64,000 nt of DNA from Oscillospiraceae bacterium (GTDB lineage: Bacteria; Bacillota; Clostridia; Oscillospirales; Oscillospiraceae): assembly GCA_902801295.1 (NCBI GenBank), contig CADCHN010000001.1, positions 124,001 to 188,000 on the forward strand, written 5' to 3'. Below the pieces are notes generated by a model. It worked only from the letters and a program-made list of their open reading frames with translations, was not told the origin of the DNA and did not search any database. Below are positions 26,899 through 35,343 of the stretch, piece by piece; position 1 is the first letter of the stretch; the number at the start of each line of letters is the position of its first letter. Made by a program: the position numbers and the translations under genes.

Positions 26899-27684
26899 AT
26901 GGAAAATCCGAGTTTTTTTCTGGAAGGCGTTGTCCACGAGAAAAATGAACTGCAGGACTTTGAGGGACCGCTCAGCCTGATCCTGATGCTCCTGCAGAAA
27001 AATAAAATCGAGATCCGCGATATCAAAATTGCGGATATTCTGGAGCAGTATCTGGCTTATCTCGACCAGATGCAGCAGATGGATCTGGAAATCGCCAGCG
27101 AATTTGTCCAGATGGCCTCGCATCTGCTGTATATCAAGACCAAAACCTTGCTCACCGGCGACGAGGAAGAGGTCAGCGAACTTGAACTGCTGAAGGCCTC
27201 TCTGGAACAGCTGAAGAGCAAGGACGTCTACGAGTCCGTGCGCCAGGTGACGCCGGAGCTCAAGCGAGCCTCGGAGCTGGGTCTGCTGTACTTTGAAAAA
27301 CTGCCCGAGCCTCTGCCAAAGGCGGCCAAAACCTATGAATACCGGCATGAGCCGGTCGACCTGTTGCGCGCCATCCTGGGCGTCTATGCCCGCGGCGTCA
27401 AAACGCCGGAGACGGATCTTCTGACGCCGGCGATTCCGCGGCGCATCACCTACAGCGTGCGGGATAAAAGCCGCCAGATCCTGGCCGGTCTGCGTCAGCG
27501 GACAAGCTCGCTGAAAAACCTTTACCGCGCCTGCGTCAGCCGCTCGGAAGTGGTGGCGACCTTTCTCTCTATCCTTGAGCTTTGCAGTATGGGCAGTATA
27601 AAACTCATCCGTGCCGACGATGATTATACCGTGGAATTTACCGGCGGCAATGTGGATGAAATTCTGGAACGGATTGAAGAATAA
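26899..27684 (+). CDS. scpA: Segregation and condensation protein A
   Basis: Kleisin subunit of the SMC-ScpAB condensin complex. The N-terminal segment with FEGPLSLILMLLQKNKIEIRD is the family signature. A middle linker and a C-terminal winged helix (EVVATFLSILELCSMGSIKL) follow. Length is 261. It lies two bases before scpB, so the complex subunits are co-translated. The ATG is five bases after the M50 stop. Confidence 0.95.
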   Translation: MENPSFFLEGVVHEKNELQDFEGPLSLILMLLQKNKIEIRDIKIADILEQYLAYLDQMQQMDLEIASEFVQMASHLLYIKTKTLLTGDEEEVSELELLKASLEQLKSKDVYESVRQVTPELKRASELGLLYFEKLPEPLPKAAKTYEYRHEPVDLLRAILGVYARGVKTPETDLLTPAIPRRITYSVRDKSRQILAGLRQRTSSLKNLYRACVSRSEVVATFLSILELCSMGSIKLIRADDDYTVEFTGGNVDEILERIEE

Positions 27685-27686
27685 GC

Positions 27687-28286
27687 ATGATCGATTTGAA
27701 ATCCGCCGTGGAGGCGGTCTTATTTGCGGCCGGCGAGCCGATTCCCGTTGCGCGCCTGTCCCTGGTTCTCGGTGCAGGCGAAGAGGATGTCCTGCTTGCC
27801 GCACGCGAGCTTGCTGAATCTTTTGAGCGCGACCAACGGGGGATTCGCGTATTGCAGCTGGGGGACAAGCTCCAGATGTGCTCGGCGCCCGATTACGCGC
27901 CCATTGTCATCAAAGCACTCGAACAGCGCAAGCCGCCGATGCTTTCGCAGCCCGCGCTGGAAACGCTGGCAATCGTTGCGTATTTCCAGCCTGTTACCCG
28001 TGCCTATATCGACCAGGTGCGCGGCGTGGACAGTTCGTATACCGTCGGAATGCTCACTGAGCGCGGCCTGATCGAGGCCTGCGGTCGTCTTGATGTGCCC
28101 GGACGGCCTTCCCTCTTCCGCACAACGGATCAGTTCCTTCGCACGATGGGGATTCAGAAGCTGGAGGATCTGCCGCAGCTGCCGGATATGACGCAGAGCG
28201 ACGGCGTTGAAAAGCTCCAGAAAAAGATCGACGATCTGCAGAACGCCGAGGACGGCCAGCTTATGATGGAGGGCCTGGAGCAATAA
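27687..28286 (+). CDS. scpB: Segregation and condensation protein B
   Basis: Winged-helix subunit of the SMC-ScpAB complex, 199 residues. Family marks are the opening VEAVLFAAGEPIPVARL and the central LSQPALETLAIVAYFQPVT, followed by RGVDSSYTVGMLTERGLIE. The C-terminal tail is acidic and coiled-coil-like. It directly follows scpA and precedes a DUF2953 gene by 25 bases. Confidence 0.95.
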   Translation: MIDLKSAVEAVLFAAGEPIPVARLSLVLGAGEEDVLLAARELAESFERDQRGIRVLQLGDKLQMCSAPDYAPIVIKALEQRKPPMLSQPALETLAIVAYFQPVTRAYIDQVRGVDSSYTVGMLTERGLIEACGRLDVPGRPSLFRTTDQFLRTMGIQKLEDLPQLPDMTQSDGVEKLQKKIDDLQNAEDGQLMMEGLEQ

Positions 28287-28311
28287 CAATATAAAAATCG
28301 GGGGTGATGTC

Positions 28312-29067
28312 TTGGTCGGATGGATTATTCTCGGCGTCATCGTCCTGTTACTCGTAGGCATCAACCTGATCCGCGTCGGCGCGGATATTTCCTATGAGTG
28401 CGGCGTATTCAGCCTGTCGGCTAAAGTAGCCGGCGTGATGCTGCAACTGCTGCCAAAACAGGACAAGGGCGAGGAAAAACCCAAAAAGGAAAAGAAACCC
28501 AAGAAGAAAAAGAAAGAAAAGAAAAAGGAAGAATCAACGGAAGAAAGCGCAACGAAAGCGAAAAAAGGCCTCCCGCTCGGCATGACGAAGGAGGAGCTCT
28601 TCGAGCTCGTCAAGGAGATCCTGCAGCACTTTGCCCGCTTTCCGCGCAAGTTTTGCATTGACCGCTTCAAGCTGCACGTTCTGGTTGCCGGCTGGGATCC
28701 GTACGACACAGCGATGGCTTACGGCTATCTGAACGAGGCGCTGTCGATTCTGCTGCCGTTGGCGCGGCGCGGTTTTACTGTGAAGAAAGCCGACGTGCGG
28801 ACGGACGTGGATTTCACGACCGATCAGTTTTCACTGGACTTCGGCCTGGGGCTGAGCATCCGCATCGGTCAGATCGTGGGCTTTGGCCTGAGTGTCGCCT
28901 TCGTCGGCGCCAAGGGCGTTATCAAGAGCAAGTTTCGGCAGAAGAAAGAAACAAAGGCCGCCGCGAAATTGGCGCAGGTTCAGCCGGAGCAAATCCCGGA
29001 ACATAGAGAAAACATAGAAAACGATAAAGATATTTCGCCAGAGGAAAGGATGGACTCAAATGGATAA
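28312..29067 (+). CDS. DUF2953 domain-containing membrane protein
   Basis: A 251-residue protein of unknown function, usually next to gerW (ytfJ) in spore formers. One N-terminal transmembrane helix (about residues 2-18), an extremely Lys/Glu-rich linker (about residues 52-85), then the DUF2953 domain including the YGYLNEALSIL and VDFTTDQF segments. TTG 28312 is the start with GGGGTG five bases upstream; no in-frame ATG lies nearby. It overlaps gerW by eight bases, so a joint role in sporulation is plausible but not shown. Confidence 0.85.
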   Translation: MVGWIILGVIVLLLVGINLIRVGADISYECGVFSLSAKVAGVMLQLLPKQDKGEEKPKKEKKPKKKKKEKKKEESTEESATKAKKGLPLGMTKEELFELVKEILQHFARFPRKFCIDRFKLHVLVAGWDPYDTAMAYGYLNEALSILLPLARRGFTVKKADVRTDVDFTTDQFSLDFGLGLSIRIGQIVGFGLSVAFVGAKGVIKSKFRQKKETKAAAKLAQVQPEQIPEHRENIENDKDISPEERMDSNG

Positions 29068-29449
29068 CAAGAACCCGATCGGTGAACTGATGGAAAGCAC
29101 CATGGAGAATGTCAGAAACATTCTCAAGGTTGATACCGTTGTCGGCGATCCCATTTTCACGCCCGACGGCATTACCCTTGTCCCGGTATCCCGCATCAGC
29201 GTCGGCTTTGGCGGCGGCGGCGTCGAATTCAGCAACAAAAAGGGCGGAGAGAACCGTCCCTATGGCGGCGGCAACGCGACCGGCGTCAAGATTGACCCGA
29301 TCGGCTTCCTCGTCATTAAGGAGGGCAACGTCCGCATGATTAACATCCTGCCCGCTGCCAACACCACTGTTGACCGCATCATCGACCTGGTGCCGCAGGT
29401 CATCGACCGTGTCGAAGGCTTTATCAATAAGCAGAACGAGGACAAATAA
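29060..29449 (+). CDS. gerW: GerW family sporulation protein (YtfJ)
   Basis: A 129-residue protein of the YtfJ/GerW family, made in the forespore and needed for normal germination in Bacillus. Marks are PIGELMESTMENVRNILKVD, the glycine-rich SVGFGGGGVEF segment and KIDPIGFLVIKEGNVRMI. No signal peptide. It starts inside the DUF2953 gene. Its presence, with the SASP and the DacF-like gene, is good evidence for an endospore-forming lineage. Confidence 0.93.
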   Translation: MDNKNPIGELMESTMENVRNILKVDTVVGDPIFTPDGITLVPVSRISVGFGGGGVEFSNKKGGENRPYGGGNATGVKIDPIGFLVIKEGNVRMINILPAANTTVDRIIDLVPQVIDRVEGFINKQNEDK

Positions 29450-29473
29450 AAGCAGGCAAATCGGTTCATAATA
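29443..29473 (+). promoter_or_regulatory. Candidate forespore (sigma-F/G) promoter of the dacF-like gene
   Basis: CAAATA (29443-29448), 18 bases, CATAATA (29467-29473) resembles forespore sigma-factor elements. Bacillus dacF is forespore-expressed, which makes the match meaningful, though it is short. Confidence 0.4.
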
Positions 29474-29508
29474 AGCACTGCCCAAGAAAGAAAAGGGTGG
29501 TGCTTATT

Positions 29509-30555
29509 TTGAGAAATCTAATATCAATGCTGCTTGCAGTGCTGCTTCCGTTTTCTGTGCCCGCTCCCGCGGATGCGCAGGAGCTGCCCGGGCTTCACGC
29601 GCTGAGTGCTGTGTTGATGGCCGAGGACGGGGAAGTCCTGTTTGCGCAGGAAGCCGACCGTATGCTCCCGATCGCGAGCACGACAAAGCTGATGACCGCG
29701 CTCGTTGTGATCGAAAATTGCGATTTAGAGGAATCGGTAGAAATCCAGCCGGCCTGGTGCGGGATTGAGGGCTCGTCCGTTTATCTGAAACCGGGGGACC
29801 GGTATACAGTGCGTGAGCTTCTGCTTGGCCTGCTGCTTGCGTCCGGCAATGACGCCGCAACGGCGCTTGCCTGCCACTGCGCCGGGGATATCGCAGCCTT
29901 TTCCGAACTGATGAATCGGCGCGCCGCAGAGCTTGGCATGAGCGGCAGTCATTTTACAAATCCCCACGGCCTGAACGAAGCCGGTCATTATTCCACGGCG
30001 CGCGATCTTGCGCTGCTGATGCTGGAGACCATGAAAAACGAGAAGCTTTCAGCGCTGATCGGCATGGACAAAGCCCAGTGCGGCAATGAAACCGTTTATA
30101 ACCACAATAAGCTGCTGCACCGATACGCGGGCTGCATTGGCGGCAAAACCGGCTATACCGAAGCTGCCGGTCGCTGTTTGGTCAGCTGTGTCGAGAGGAA
30201 CGATCTCCGCTTTGTCTGCGTCACGCTCAACGATCCGGACGACTGGAACGATCATGCCAAGCTCTATGACTGGGGCTACGCCCATTTTATGGCGCGTGTC
30301 ATCAACGCGGATAATGAGCGGCATGAGCTTCCGCTGCTCGGCGGGACCGTTTCGTCTGCCGTTGCAGTACCAGCCGAGGAAGTGAAAATCCTTCTGCCAA
30401 GAGACAGTGAGCTGCTCGTCAATACGGAATTGCCGTTTTATGTCTTTGCGCCTGTTTCCCGCGGCGCTGCGGCAGGGCGCATGATTCTCCGGGACGGCGA
30501 ACGCATTTTAAGAGAAATCCCTCTCGTTTATGCTGAGGATTATCCGGTACAATAG
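29509..30555 (+). CDS. D-alanyl-D-alanine carboxypeptidase (DacF-like)
   Basis: Low-molecular-weight penicillin-binding protein (S11) that trims pentapeptides in peptidoglycan. A signal peptide covers about residues 1-23. The catalytic motifs are STTK (Ser57-Lys60), SGN (112-114) and KTG (213-215). A C-terminal beta domain follows, but I see no convincing amphipathic anchor. TTG 29509 is chosen with GGTGG eight bases upstream; GTG 29497 or 29500 would add three or four residues but lie on the ribosome-binding site. It follows gerW, which suggests a spore-cortex role. Confidence 0.88.
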   Translation: MRNLISMLLAVLLPFSVPAPADAQELPGLHALSAVLMAEDGEVLFAQEADRMLPIASTTKLMTALVVIENCDLEESVEIQPAWCGIEGSSVYLKPGDRYTVRELLLGLLLASGNDAATALACHCAGDIAAFSELMNRRAAELGMSGSHFTNPHGLNEAGHYSTARDLALLMLETMKNEKLSALIGMDKAQCGNETVYNHNKLLHRYAGCIGGKTGYTEAAGRCLVSCVERNDLRFVCVTLNDPDDWNDHAKLYDWGYAHFMARVINADNERHELPLLGGTVSSAVAVPAEEVKILLPRDSELLVNTELPFYVFAPVSRGAAAGRMILRDGERILREIPLVYAEDYPVQ

Positions 30556-30563
30556 GTGTAACT

Positions 30564-31271
30564 ATGCCAGAACGACTGCAAAAATTGATCGCTGCGGCGG
30601 GACTGATGTCCCGCCGGGCTGCTGAGGAGGCTATCCGCGCCGGGCGCGTGACCCGCAACGGGCAAACCGCCTCGCTCGGAGACATGGCGGAACCCGGTGT
30701 GGATGTGGTCTGCCTCGACGGGGCGCCTGTTTTTCCGCAGGAGAAAAAGGTCTATCTGATGCTGCACAAGCCGCGCGGCGTTGTCACGACCATGAGCGAT
30801 GAGCAGGGGAGACGAAGCGTGGCGGATCTCGTGAAGGACGTTGGTGTCCGCGTATACCCGGTCGGGCGTCTGGATCTTGATTCCGAGGGACTGCTGCTGA
30901 TGACGAACGACGGCGATTTTGCCAACCGTCTGATGCATCCCTCCCATGAGGTCAACAAATGCTATGAAACCTGGGTGAGCGGTGATGGGATCGAGGCCGC
31001 GATCAAGGCCTTGGAGCAGCCCATGCGTATTGACGGCTATCAGATTCGCCCCGCGCGTGTCCGTTTGCTTCGCCGTTTCAGCGATCAGGAGGCGCTGCTT
31101 GCCATCACAATCCACGAGGGCCGGAACCGGCAGGTGCGCAAAATGTGCGAGGCCGTTGGGCTGCGTGTGACCCGGCTTGTACGCGTCAGCGAGGGCAGCC
31201 TCCAACTCAGAGATTTGCCGTCGGGCAAATGGCGCTATCTGACGAAAGAAGAAATGGAATCCTTTGACTGA
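30564..31271 (+). CDS. rluB: Pseudouridine synthase, RsuA/RluB family
   Basis: Modifies uridine in rRNA; the RluB-type site is in 23S rRNA. An N-terminal S4 domain (MPERLQKLIAAAGLMSRRAA) is followed by the catalytic motif GRLDLDSEGLLLMTNDGD with the active-site Asp, and NRQVRKMCEAVGL near the C-terminus. Length is 235. RluB versus a sister subfamily cannot be fixed by eye. It lies nine bases after the dacF-like stop and is followed closely by the FAD protein gene. Confidence 0.9.
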   Translation: MPERLQKLIAAAGLMSRRAAEEAIRAGRVTRNGQTASLGDMAEPGVDVVCLDGAPVFPQEKKVYLMLHKPRGVVTTMSDEQGRRSVADLVKDVGVRVYPVGRLDLDSEGLLLMTNDGDFANRLMHPSHEVNKCYETWVSGDGIEAAIKALEQPMRIDGYQIRPARVRLLRRFSDQEALLAITIHEGRNRQVRKMCEAVGLRVTRLVRVSEGSLQLRDLPSGKWRYLTKEEMESFD

Positions 31272-31284
31272 AGGACTTACATAC

Positions 31285-32553
31285 ATGAACACAACAACCA
31301 TTGAAACCACAGACTTGGTGGTCGTCGGCGGCGGTGCCGCGGGGCTGATGCTTGCGGCAACTGCGTCGGCACGCGGCCTGAACGTGACGGTTCTCGATCC
31401 GAATCAAAAGCTCGGGCGTAAGCTGCGCATCACAGGAAAAGGCCGCTGCAATCTGACAAACAACTGCGATGTGAAAACCGTTCTGGCCAATATGCCGGGG
31501 GACGGCCGCTTTTTATACAGCGCTCTGAGCAGTTTTTCTCCCGCGGATGTGATGACCTGGTTTGAAGAGCGCGGCCTTCCGCTGAAAACCGAGCGCGGCA
31601 ATCGCGTTTTCCCGGTGTCCGATAACGCCAATGACGTGGCGGAGACCTTATTGCGTGAATGCCGCCGTCATGATGTGCGTTTTCTTCGCACCCGGGCAAA
31701 GGCGATCGTCAGCGCGGACGGGCGTGTCAGCGGTGTCGTGACGGAGGAGAGCACCATCTCCTGCCGCGCCGCGGCGGTTTGCACCGGCGGGCTTTCTTAT
31801 CCGCTGACCGGCTCCACCGGCGACGGCTATCGCTTTGCCCGCAGCTTCGGTCACACGCTGACCGAACCGCAGGCCTCTCTGGTGCCGCTGGAAAGTGAGG
31901 ATGACTATTGCGCCCAGATGCAGGGCTTTGCGCTGAAAAATGTCACGCTTTCCGCCTATGAAGACGATCGTTTGATTTATCAGGAACTCGGCGAGATGCT
32001 GTTTACGCACTTCGGCGTTTCCGGCCCGCTGGTTTTGTCTGCCAGCGCGCATATGCGTCATATGGACAGCCGCCGATACCGGCTGGAAATCGACCTGAAG
32101 CCGGGGCTTGACGAAAAGAAGCTGGACGTCCGTCTGCTGCGCGACTTTGAAAAATACGCGAATCGCTCCTATAAAAATGCCCTGGTCGATCTCGCGGGAC
32201 AGAGCATGATCCCTGTCCTGGTCCAGCTCTCCGGCATCCCGGAGGAGACGAAAGTGCACGATATCACGCGGGAGCAGCGGATGCGCCTGCTGCGGTTATT
32301 GAAATCATTTCCGATTTCCATCTCCGGTAAGCGCCCCATCGACGAGGCCATCATTACGGCCGGCGGCGTCAATCTGAAGGAGATCAATCCTCGCACGATG
32401 GAGTCAAAGCTTCTGCCCGGTCTGTATTTTGCCGGAGAAGTTCTCAATCTCGACGCCTACACCGGCGGTTTTAATCTGCAGATTGCATGGTCGACGGCGC
32501 ACATGGCCGGTCAGGCCGCATTACAAGAGGAGGATCATGATGAACGGACATAA
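31285..32553 (+). CDS. BaiN/HI0933-family FAD-dependent oxidoreductase
   Basis: A 422-residue flavoprotein of the HI0933/YhiN/BaiN group; natural substrate unknown here. Dinucleotide-binding VVVGGGAAGLM is followed by GRKLRITGKGRCNLTN, the family signature, and the C-terminal FAD segment is GLYFAGEVLNLDAYTGGFN. ATG 31285 is used, with GAAGGA upstream; the frame could extend to 31264 within rluB. BaiN acts in bile-acid dehydroxylation in one gut Clostridium, but most relatives have no known link to it. The 3' end overlaps cmk. Confidence 0.88.
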   Translation: MNTTTIETTDLVVVGGGAAGLMLAATASARGLNVTVLDPNQKLGRKLRITGKGRCNLTNNCDVKTVLANMPGDGRFLYSALSSFSPADVMTWFEERGLPLKTERGNRVFPVSDNANDVAETLLRECRRHDVRFLRTRAKAIVSADGRVSGVVTEESTISCRAAAVCTGGLSYPLTGSTGDGYRFARSFGHTLTEPQASLVPLESEDDYCAQMQGFALKNVTLSAYEDDRLIYQELGEMLFTHFGVSGPLVLSASAHMRHMDSRRYRLEIDLKPGLDEKKLDVRLLRDFEKYANRSYKNALVDLAGQSMIPVLVQLSGIPEETKVHDITREQRMRLLRLLKSFPISISGKRPIDEAIITAGGVNLKEINPRTMESKLLPGLYFAGEVLNLDAYTGGFNLQIAWSTAHMAGQAALQEEDHDERT

Positions 32554-33226
32554 TGCGATTGCGATCGACGGCCCGTCCGGCGCGGGGAAAAGCAGTCTCG
32601 CCCGCCGTGCCGCCGCCCATTTCGGCTATATTTATGTGGATACCGGCGCCATTTACCGCTGTGTCGGTCTGGCTGCCCATCGCGCAGGAATTAATACCCG
32701 CGATGCAGAGGCCGTGAAGGAAATCCTGCCCGCGCTCGATATCCGCATGGTTTATAACGAAGCGGGGGAGCAGCGCATGATTCTGGACGAAGAGGACGTC
32801 TCTGCCGATATCCGTCTCCCTGAAATATCCCTCTGCGCTTCCAACGTGTCGGCTCATGCCGTTGTGCGCGCTTATTTGCTCGAGATGCAGCGGAAAATGG
32901 CGCGGGAGCACGACGTCATTATGGATGGGCGCGACATCGGCACCATTGTACTGCCGGACGCGGAGCTGAAAATCTTTCTCACCGCAAGCGCCGAGGCACG
33001 CGCGCAGCGCCGTTTGCTGGAACTGCAGAGCAAGGGCATCGAATCCTCGTTTGACGAAGTGCTCAAGGACATTGAGCTGCGCGATTACCAGGATACGCAC
33101 CGCACGGAAGCGCCGCTCCGCCGCGCGGAGGACGCCGTGCTGCTGGATACGACGGAAATCGGCTTTGACGAAAGCTTTGAACTTCTTTGCCGCACCATTG
33201 AAGAAAGGCTTGGGCTGAAAGCATGA
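32540..33226 (+). CDS. cmk: Cytidylate kinase
   Basis: Phosphorylates CMP and dCMP. The P-loop AIDGPSGAGKSS is at the N-terminus and DGRDIGTIVLPDA is present in the centre. Length is 228. AGGAGG (32528-32533) best fits ATG 32540; ATG 32537 is only three bases away. It overlaps the FAD gene by 14 bases and its stop overlaps the ispH-S1 start as ATGA. The cmk-ispH-S1 neighbourhood is standard in Clostridia. Confidence 0.95.
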   Translation: MNGHNAIAIDGPSGAGKSSLARRAAAHFGYIYVDTGAIYRCVGLAAHRAGINTRDAEAVKEILPALDIRMVYNEAGEQRMILDEEDVSADIRLPEISLCASNVSAHAVVRAYLLEMQRKMAREHDVIMDGRDIGTIVLPDAELKIFLTASAEARAQRRLLELQSKGIESSFDEVLKDIELRDYQDTHRTEAPLRRAEDAVLLDTTEIGFDESFELLCRTIEERLGLKA

Positions 33227-35280
33227 AGCTGATTCTGGCTGAGAGCGCCGGCTTTTGTTTCGGCGTGAAGCGTTCTGTAGAGATTGCAGACAAGCTGCTG
33301 CAGGAGCAGCAGGAAGTCGCCAGCCTCGGTGAGTTGATCCATAATGAACAGGTCGTACGGGAGATGGCCGAGCGGGGCCTGCGTGTGATCCAATCCCCGG
33401 GGGAGGCTCGCCCGGGAGAAACTGTCATCATCCGCGCTCACGGAGTTTCGTCAAGCGTCCTTCAGCAGCTTGAGGCGCAGGGCAATCCCGTCGTGGATGC
33501 GACCTGCCCCAAAGTGAAGGCGATCCACGCGATCGTCAAGCGAGCCGGCGACGAGGGGCGTTTTGTTATCATCATCGGCATGCGCCATCATCCCGAGGTC
33601 GAGGGAATCCGCGGCTGGTGTTCGGACTGTGAAGTCTTTGAAAACGCACAGGAATTGGAAACCTGGCTGGAAAAGACGCCCAACATCTGGAATAAAGCGG
33701 TAACTATGGTCGTTCAGACGACGCAGACGCAAAATAATTTCGAGGAATGCGCCAAAATAATAAAAAAAAGATGTACAAATCCAAAAATATCTGATACAAT
33801 ATGCTCTGCTACGTCTATGCGGCAGAAAGAAGCGGCGGATTTGGCCCGCCAATGTGACGCCATGGTCGTCATCGGCGGAAAGCACAGTGCCAACAGCATC
33901 CATCTGGCGAAAATCTGCGCGGAGTACTGCGGCCGCGTTCAATTTATCGAATCGGCGGATGAGTTGGATCTGGCTGCGCTGGAAGGATGCGAGACTGTGG
34001 GACTCACGGCCGGCGCTTCGACACCCGCATGGATAATTAAGGAGGTAAGAAACAAAATGGACGAACTGAATGAAATCAAAGTTGAAGAAGCTCCCGAGCA
34101 GAAGGAACTTTCCTTCGACGAAATGCTGGAGGAGACTCTTAAAACAATATATAACGGAGATAAGGTGAAGGGCGTTGTCGTCGCCATCACCGGCACGGAA
34201 ATCAGTGTCGACCTTGGGACCAAGTATTCCGGCTTTATCCCCACTTCCGAATTCACCGACGACGGCATCAAGGTTGAAGACGCTGTCAAGGTCGGCGATG
34301 AGATCGAGGCCGTTGTTGTCCGCGTCAACGACGTGGAAGGCACCGCTCAGCTGAGCAAGAAGCGCCTGGACGCTGCCAAGAGCTGGAACGATGTGGAAGC
34401 CGCCGCCGAGGATGGCACCATCCTCGAGGGCGTTGTCACCGAAGAGAATAAGGGCGGCATCGTCGTCAACGTCAAGGGCGTTCGCGTGTTTGTTCCCGCC
34501 TCCCAGACCGATCTGCCCCGCGAGGCCAATCTGTCTGAGCTGCTGAAGAAGACCGTTCGCCTCAAAATCACCGAGGTCAACAAGGCCCGCAAGCGCGTGG
34601 TCGGCTCCATCCGCCGCGTTGCTCAGGCTGAGCGCCGCGCCCGCACCGAGGCCATCTGGAACGAGATCGAGGTTGGCAAGAAGTATCACGGCACCGTCAA
34701 GTCCCTGACCAGCTATGGCGCTTTCGTCGATATCGGCGGCATTGACGGCATGGTTCATGTTTCCGAACTGAGCTGGGGCCGCATCCATCAGCCCTCCGAG
34801 GTCGTTTCCGTCGGCGACGAGATCGACGTCTACGTCATCAATTTCGACCGCGAGAAGCGCAAGATCTCTCTCGGCTACAAGGATCCCGATGGCAATCCTT
34901 GGACTGTCTTCACCAACAAGTACTCCGTTGGCGACGTGGCTCAGGTCAAGATCGTCAAGCTCATGGAGTTCGGCGCCTTTGCTGAAGTCGTTCCCGGTGT
35001 TGACGGCCTGATCCATATCTCCCAGATTGCCAACCGCCGCATCGGCAAGCCCGGCGACGTGCTGACCGTCGGTGATGTTGTTGACGCAAAGATCACCGCC
35101 ATCGACGAGGAGAAGCATAAGGTTTCTCTGTCTATCCGCGCTCTGTCCGAGCCGGCTCCTGCTCCCGTTGCTGAAAAGCCCGTCGAGGAAGAAGTCGCTC
35201 CCGCGGAGGACGCGCTGGTCTACGAAGTCTCCGCCACCGGCGAGGCCACCGGCATCGCTCCCGAGACTGACGAGCAGTAA
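33223..35280 (+). CDS. ispH: Fusion of IspH (HMBPP reductase) and ribosomal protein S1
   Basis: A single 685-residue frame. Residues 1-280 are IspH, the last MEP-pathway enzyme, with 4Fe-4S ligands Cys12 (GFCFGVKR), Cys95 (DATCPKVK) and Cys194 (DTICSATSMR), plus AHGVSS and RHHPE. Residues from about 312 hold four S1 RNA-binding repeats, the third and fourth beginning GKKYHGTV and GDVAQVKIV. The tail is acidic and low-complexity. No stop or ribosome-binding site separates the halves. This fusion is known in Clostridia. It ends at a strong terminator. Confidence 0.96.
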   Translation: MKLILAESAGFCFGVKRSVEIADKLLQEQQEVASLGELIHNEQVVREMAERGLRVIQSPGEARPGETVIIRAHGVSSSVLQQLEAQGNPVVDATCPKVKAIHAIVKRAGDEGRFVIIIGMRHHPEVEGIRGWCSDCEVFENAQELETWLEKTPNIWNKAVTMVVQTTQTQNNFEECAKIIKKRCTNPKISDTICSATSMRQKEAADLARQCDAMVVIGGKHSANSIHLAKICAEYCGRVQFIESADELDLAALEGCETVGLTAGASTPAWIIKEVRNKMDELNEIKVEEAPEQKELSFDEMLEETLKTIYNGDKVKGVVVAITGTEISVDLGTKYSGFIPTSEFTDDGIKVEDAVKVGDEIEAVVVRVNDVEGTAQLSKKRLDAAKSWNDVEAAAEDGTILEGVVTEENKGGIVVNVKGVRVFVPASQTDLPREANLSELLKKTVRLKITEVNKARKRVVGSIRRVAQAERRARTEAIWNEIEVGKKYHGTVKSLTSYGAFVDIGGIDGMVHVSELSWGRIHQPSEVVSVGDEIDVYVINFDREKRKISLGYKDPDGNPWTVFTNKYSVGDVAQVKIVKLMEFGAFAEVVPGVDGLIHISQIANRRIGKPGDVLTVGDVVDAKITAIDEEKHKVSLSIRALSEPAPAPVAEKPVEEEVAPAEDALVYEVSATGEATGIAPETDEQ

Positions 35281-35292
35281 TTTTCTGTAATC

Positions 35293-35326
35293 AAAAAGCA
35301 CCTCTGAATTTCAGAGGTGCTTTTTT
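35293..35326. terminator. Bidirectional terminator after ispH-S1 and the hydrolase gene
   Basis: AAAAAGCACCTCTGAA (35294-35309) pairs with TTCAGAGGTGCTTTTT (35310-35325), with a small loop at its centre. A-run and T-run flanks suit both strands; the convergent hydrolase gene ends at 35344. Confidence 0.93.
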
Positions 35327-35343
35327 GTGTGTGAATGTTTTTA

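Noticed and set aside
28480-28560. A-rich tract in the DUF2953 gene as a phase-variation repeat
   Set aside because: No regular unit repeats; the tract is better explained as a Lys/Glu codon linker.
33451-35301. A 616-codon minus-strand frame opposite ispH-S1
   Set aside because: Repetitive Asp/Leu/Gly content is what S1-repeat codons give when read backwards; no ribosome-binding site or promoter.
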